Shown here: in pieces, positions 17,120 through 17,431 of the stretch | How positions within the stretch are numbered: position 1 is the first letter of the stretch | How the letters are laid out: each line of letters begins with the position of its first letter | Source of the DNA: Oxalobacteraceae bacterium | GTDB taxonomy: Bacteria; Pseudomonadota; Gammaproteobacteria; Burkholderiales; Burkholderiaceae_D | Reading direction: 5' to 3' | Assembly (NCBI GenBank): GCA_003537575.1 | Contig: DPRS01000021.1 | Coordinates: 41,875-59,305 of the forward strand | Length of the DNA: 17,431 nucleotides | The notes under the pieces: model-generated | What the model saw: the letters and a program-made list of their open reading frames with translations, nothing else | What the model was told of the DNA's origin: nothing | Database searches by the model: none | Position numbers and translations under genes: made by a program

Positions 17120-17133
17120 ACTCTGTCCCTATT
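17120..17133 (-). repeat. Transposase-flanking 14-nt motif, first downstream copy (inverted)
   Basis: On the minus strand this reads AATAGGGACAGAGT, matching the upstream copy at 12 of 14 positions in the opposite orientation. The match to the second downstream copy continues loosely beyond the core (about 17 of 22 positions). Confidence 0.65.
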
Positions 17134-17167
17134 TAATATTTCACCAAAATTGTGCGTATTTAATTTT

Positions 17168-17181
17168 ACTCTGACCCCATT
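17168..17181 (-). repeat. Transposase-flanking 14-nt motif, second downstream copy (inverted)
   Basis: On the minus strand this reads AATGGGGTCAGAGT, again 12 of 14 to the upstream copy and 12 of 14 to the first downstream copy, 48 bases from the latter and in the same direction. It ends 9 bases before the -35 of the candidate gltB promoter. Confidence 0.65.
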
Positions 17182-17190
17182 TTATAGTGA

Positions 17191-17219
17191 TTGATATATC
17201 TTTTCCGCTGATCTATTCT
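17191..17219 (+). promoter_or_regulatory. Candidate gltB promoter
   Basis: TTGATA (17191-17196, five of six to the -35 consensus) and TATTCT (17214-17219, four of six to the -10) are spaced by exactly 17 bp. Transcription would begin near 17226, giving a leader of about 27 bases before the gltB ATG. It is the best-spaced sigma-70 promoter seen in the window. Confidence 0.5.
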
Positions 17220-17252
17220 TCAATTTTGATTCCATGAATAGCGGAGAAGTAT

Positions 17253-17431
17253 ATGCGCGCGCAAGGTTTGTACGACCCGGCCAATGAACACGATGCCTGT
17301 GGTGTCGGTTTTATTGCTCACATCAAAGGCAACAAAAACCATTCGATCATTGAACAGGGCCTGTTGATCCTGAAAAATCTTGACCATCGGGGTGCCGTTG
17401 GTGCCGACAAGCTGATGGGCGACGGCGCGGG
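17253..17431 (+). CDS. gltB: Glutamate synthase large subunit, N-terminal part (partial)
   Basis: The first 59 residues of an open frame that runs past the window end. MRAQGLYDPANEHDACGVGF followed by IAHIKGNKNHSIIEQGLLIL and KNLDHRGAVGADKLMGDGAG is the classic start of the GltB alpha subunit. A short propeptide is followed by Cys16, the N-terminal nucleophile of the glutamine amidotransferase domain after processing; the HRGAVGAD block helps bind glutamine. GltBD makes two glutamates from glutamine and 2-oxoglutarate with NADPH, the main ammonium assimilation route with glutamine synthetase. The ATG at 17253 has GGAGA five bases before it. The remaining domains lie outside the window. It is separated from the transposase by 172 bases that contain two copies of the flanking motif and a candidate promoter. 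Confidence 0.95.
   Translation, partial: MRAQGLYDPANEHDACGVGFIAHIKGNKNHSIIEQGLLILKNLDHRGAVGADKLMGDGA

Noticed and set aside
17234..17287. A 17-codon reading frame overlapping the gltB start
   Set aside because: It is out of frame with gltB, has no ribosome site of its own, and the GGAGA inside it clearly serves the gltB ATG.

Overview
The window reads as a chromosomal backbone segment of a GC-rich betaproteobacterium. Gene content, protein style and order (kdsD-kdsC-lptC-lptA-lptB-rpoN-hpf; uvrA divergent from an MFS gene followed by ssb) point to Burkholderiales, probably Oxalobacteraceae (Herbaspirillum/Collimonas/Herminiimonas-like). The family level is inferred from recalled gene style, not from a search.

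Layout. (1) 1-1405, plus strand: the 3' end of aroB overlaps dgt. (2) 1422-2504, minus strand: a 3-hydroxyisobutyryl-CoA hydrolase-like enoyl-CoA hydratase superfamily gene, convergent with dgt. (3) 2574-8024, minus strand: a tight operon, in transcription order kdsD, kdsC, lptC, lptA, lptB, rpoN, hpf. It makes the Kdo sugar of LPS, builds part of the LPS export machine, then encodes sigma-54 and a ribosome hibernation factor. It ends in a clear intrinsic terminator at about 2513-2541. (4) 8123-11088, plus strand: a Kef-type cation/proton antiporter with a C-terminal RCK module, then an AEC-family permease. (5) 11144-14315, minus strand: uvrA followed by an acylphosphatase gene with a GTG start. 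(6) 14449-16186, plus strand: a YajR-like MFS transporter and ssb, ended by a strong intrinsic terminator. (7) 16298-17181: the only accessory-looking segment, a REP-associated (RAYT/Y1 HUH) transposase gene. It is flanked by three copies of a 14-nt motif, one upstream and two downstream in inverted orientation. (8) 17253-end: the start of gltB (glutamate synthase large subunit) with its own promoter and RBS.

Most of the window is ordinary housekeeping. The transposase with its flanking inverted motifs, inserted between ssb and gltB, is the most interesting unit. Smaller points are a possible leaderless kdsD transcript, small perfect inverted repeats in three intergenic gaps, a terminator pressed against the hydrolase start codon, a YajR-like protein without the C-terminal domain of E. 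coli YajR, and the absence of ptsN after hpf. No rRNA, tRNA, CRISPR array or prophage was seen, and no gene-free stretch exceeds 300 bases.
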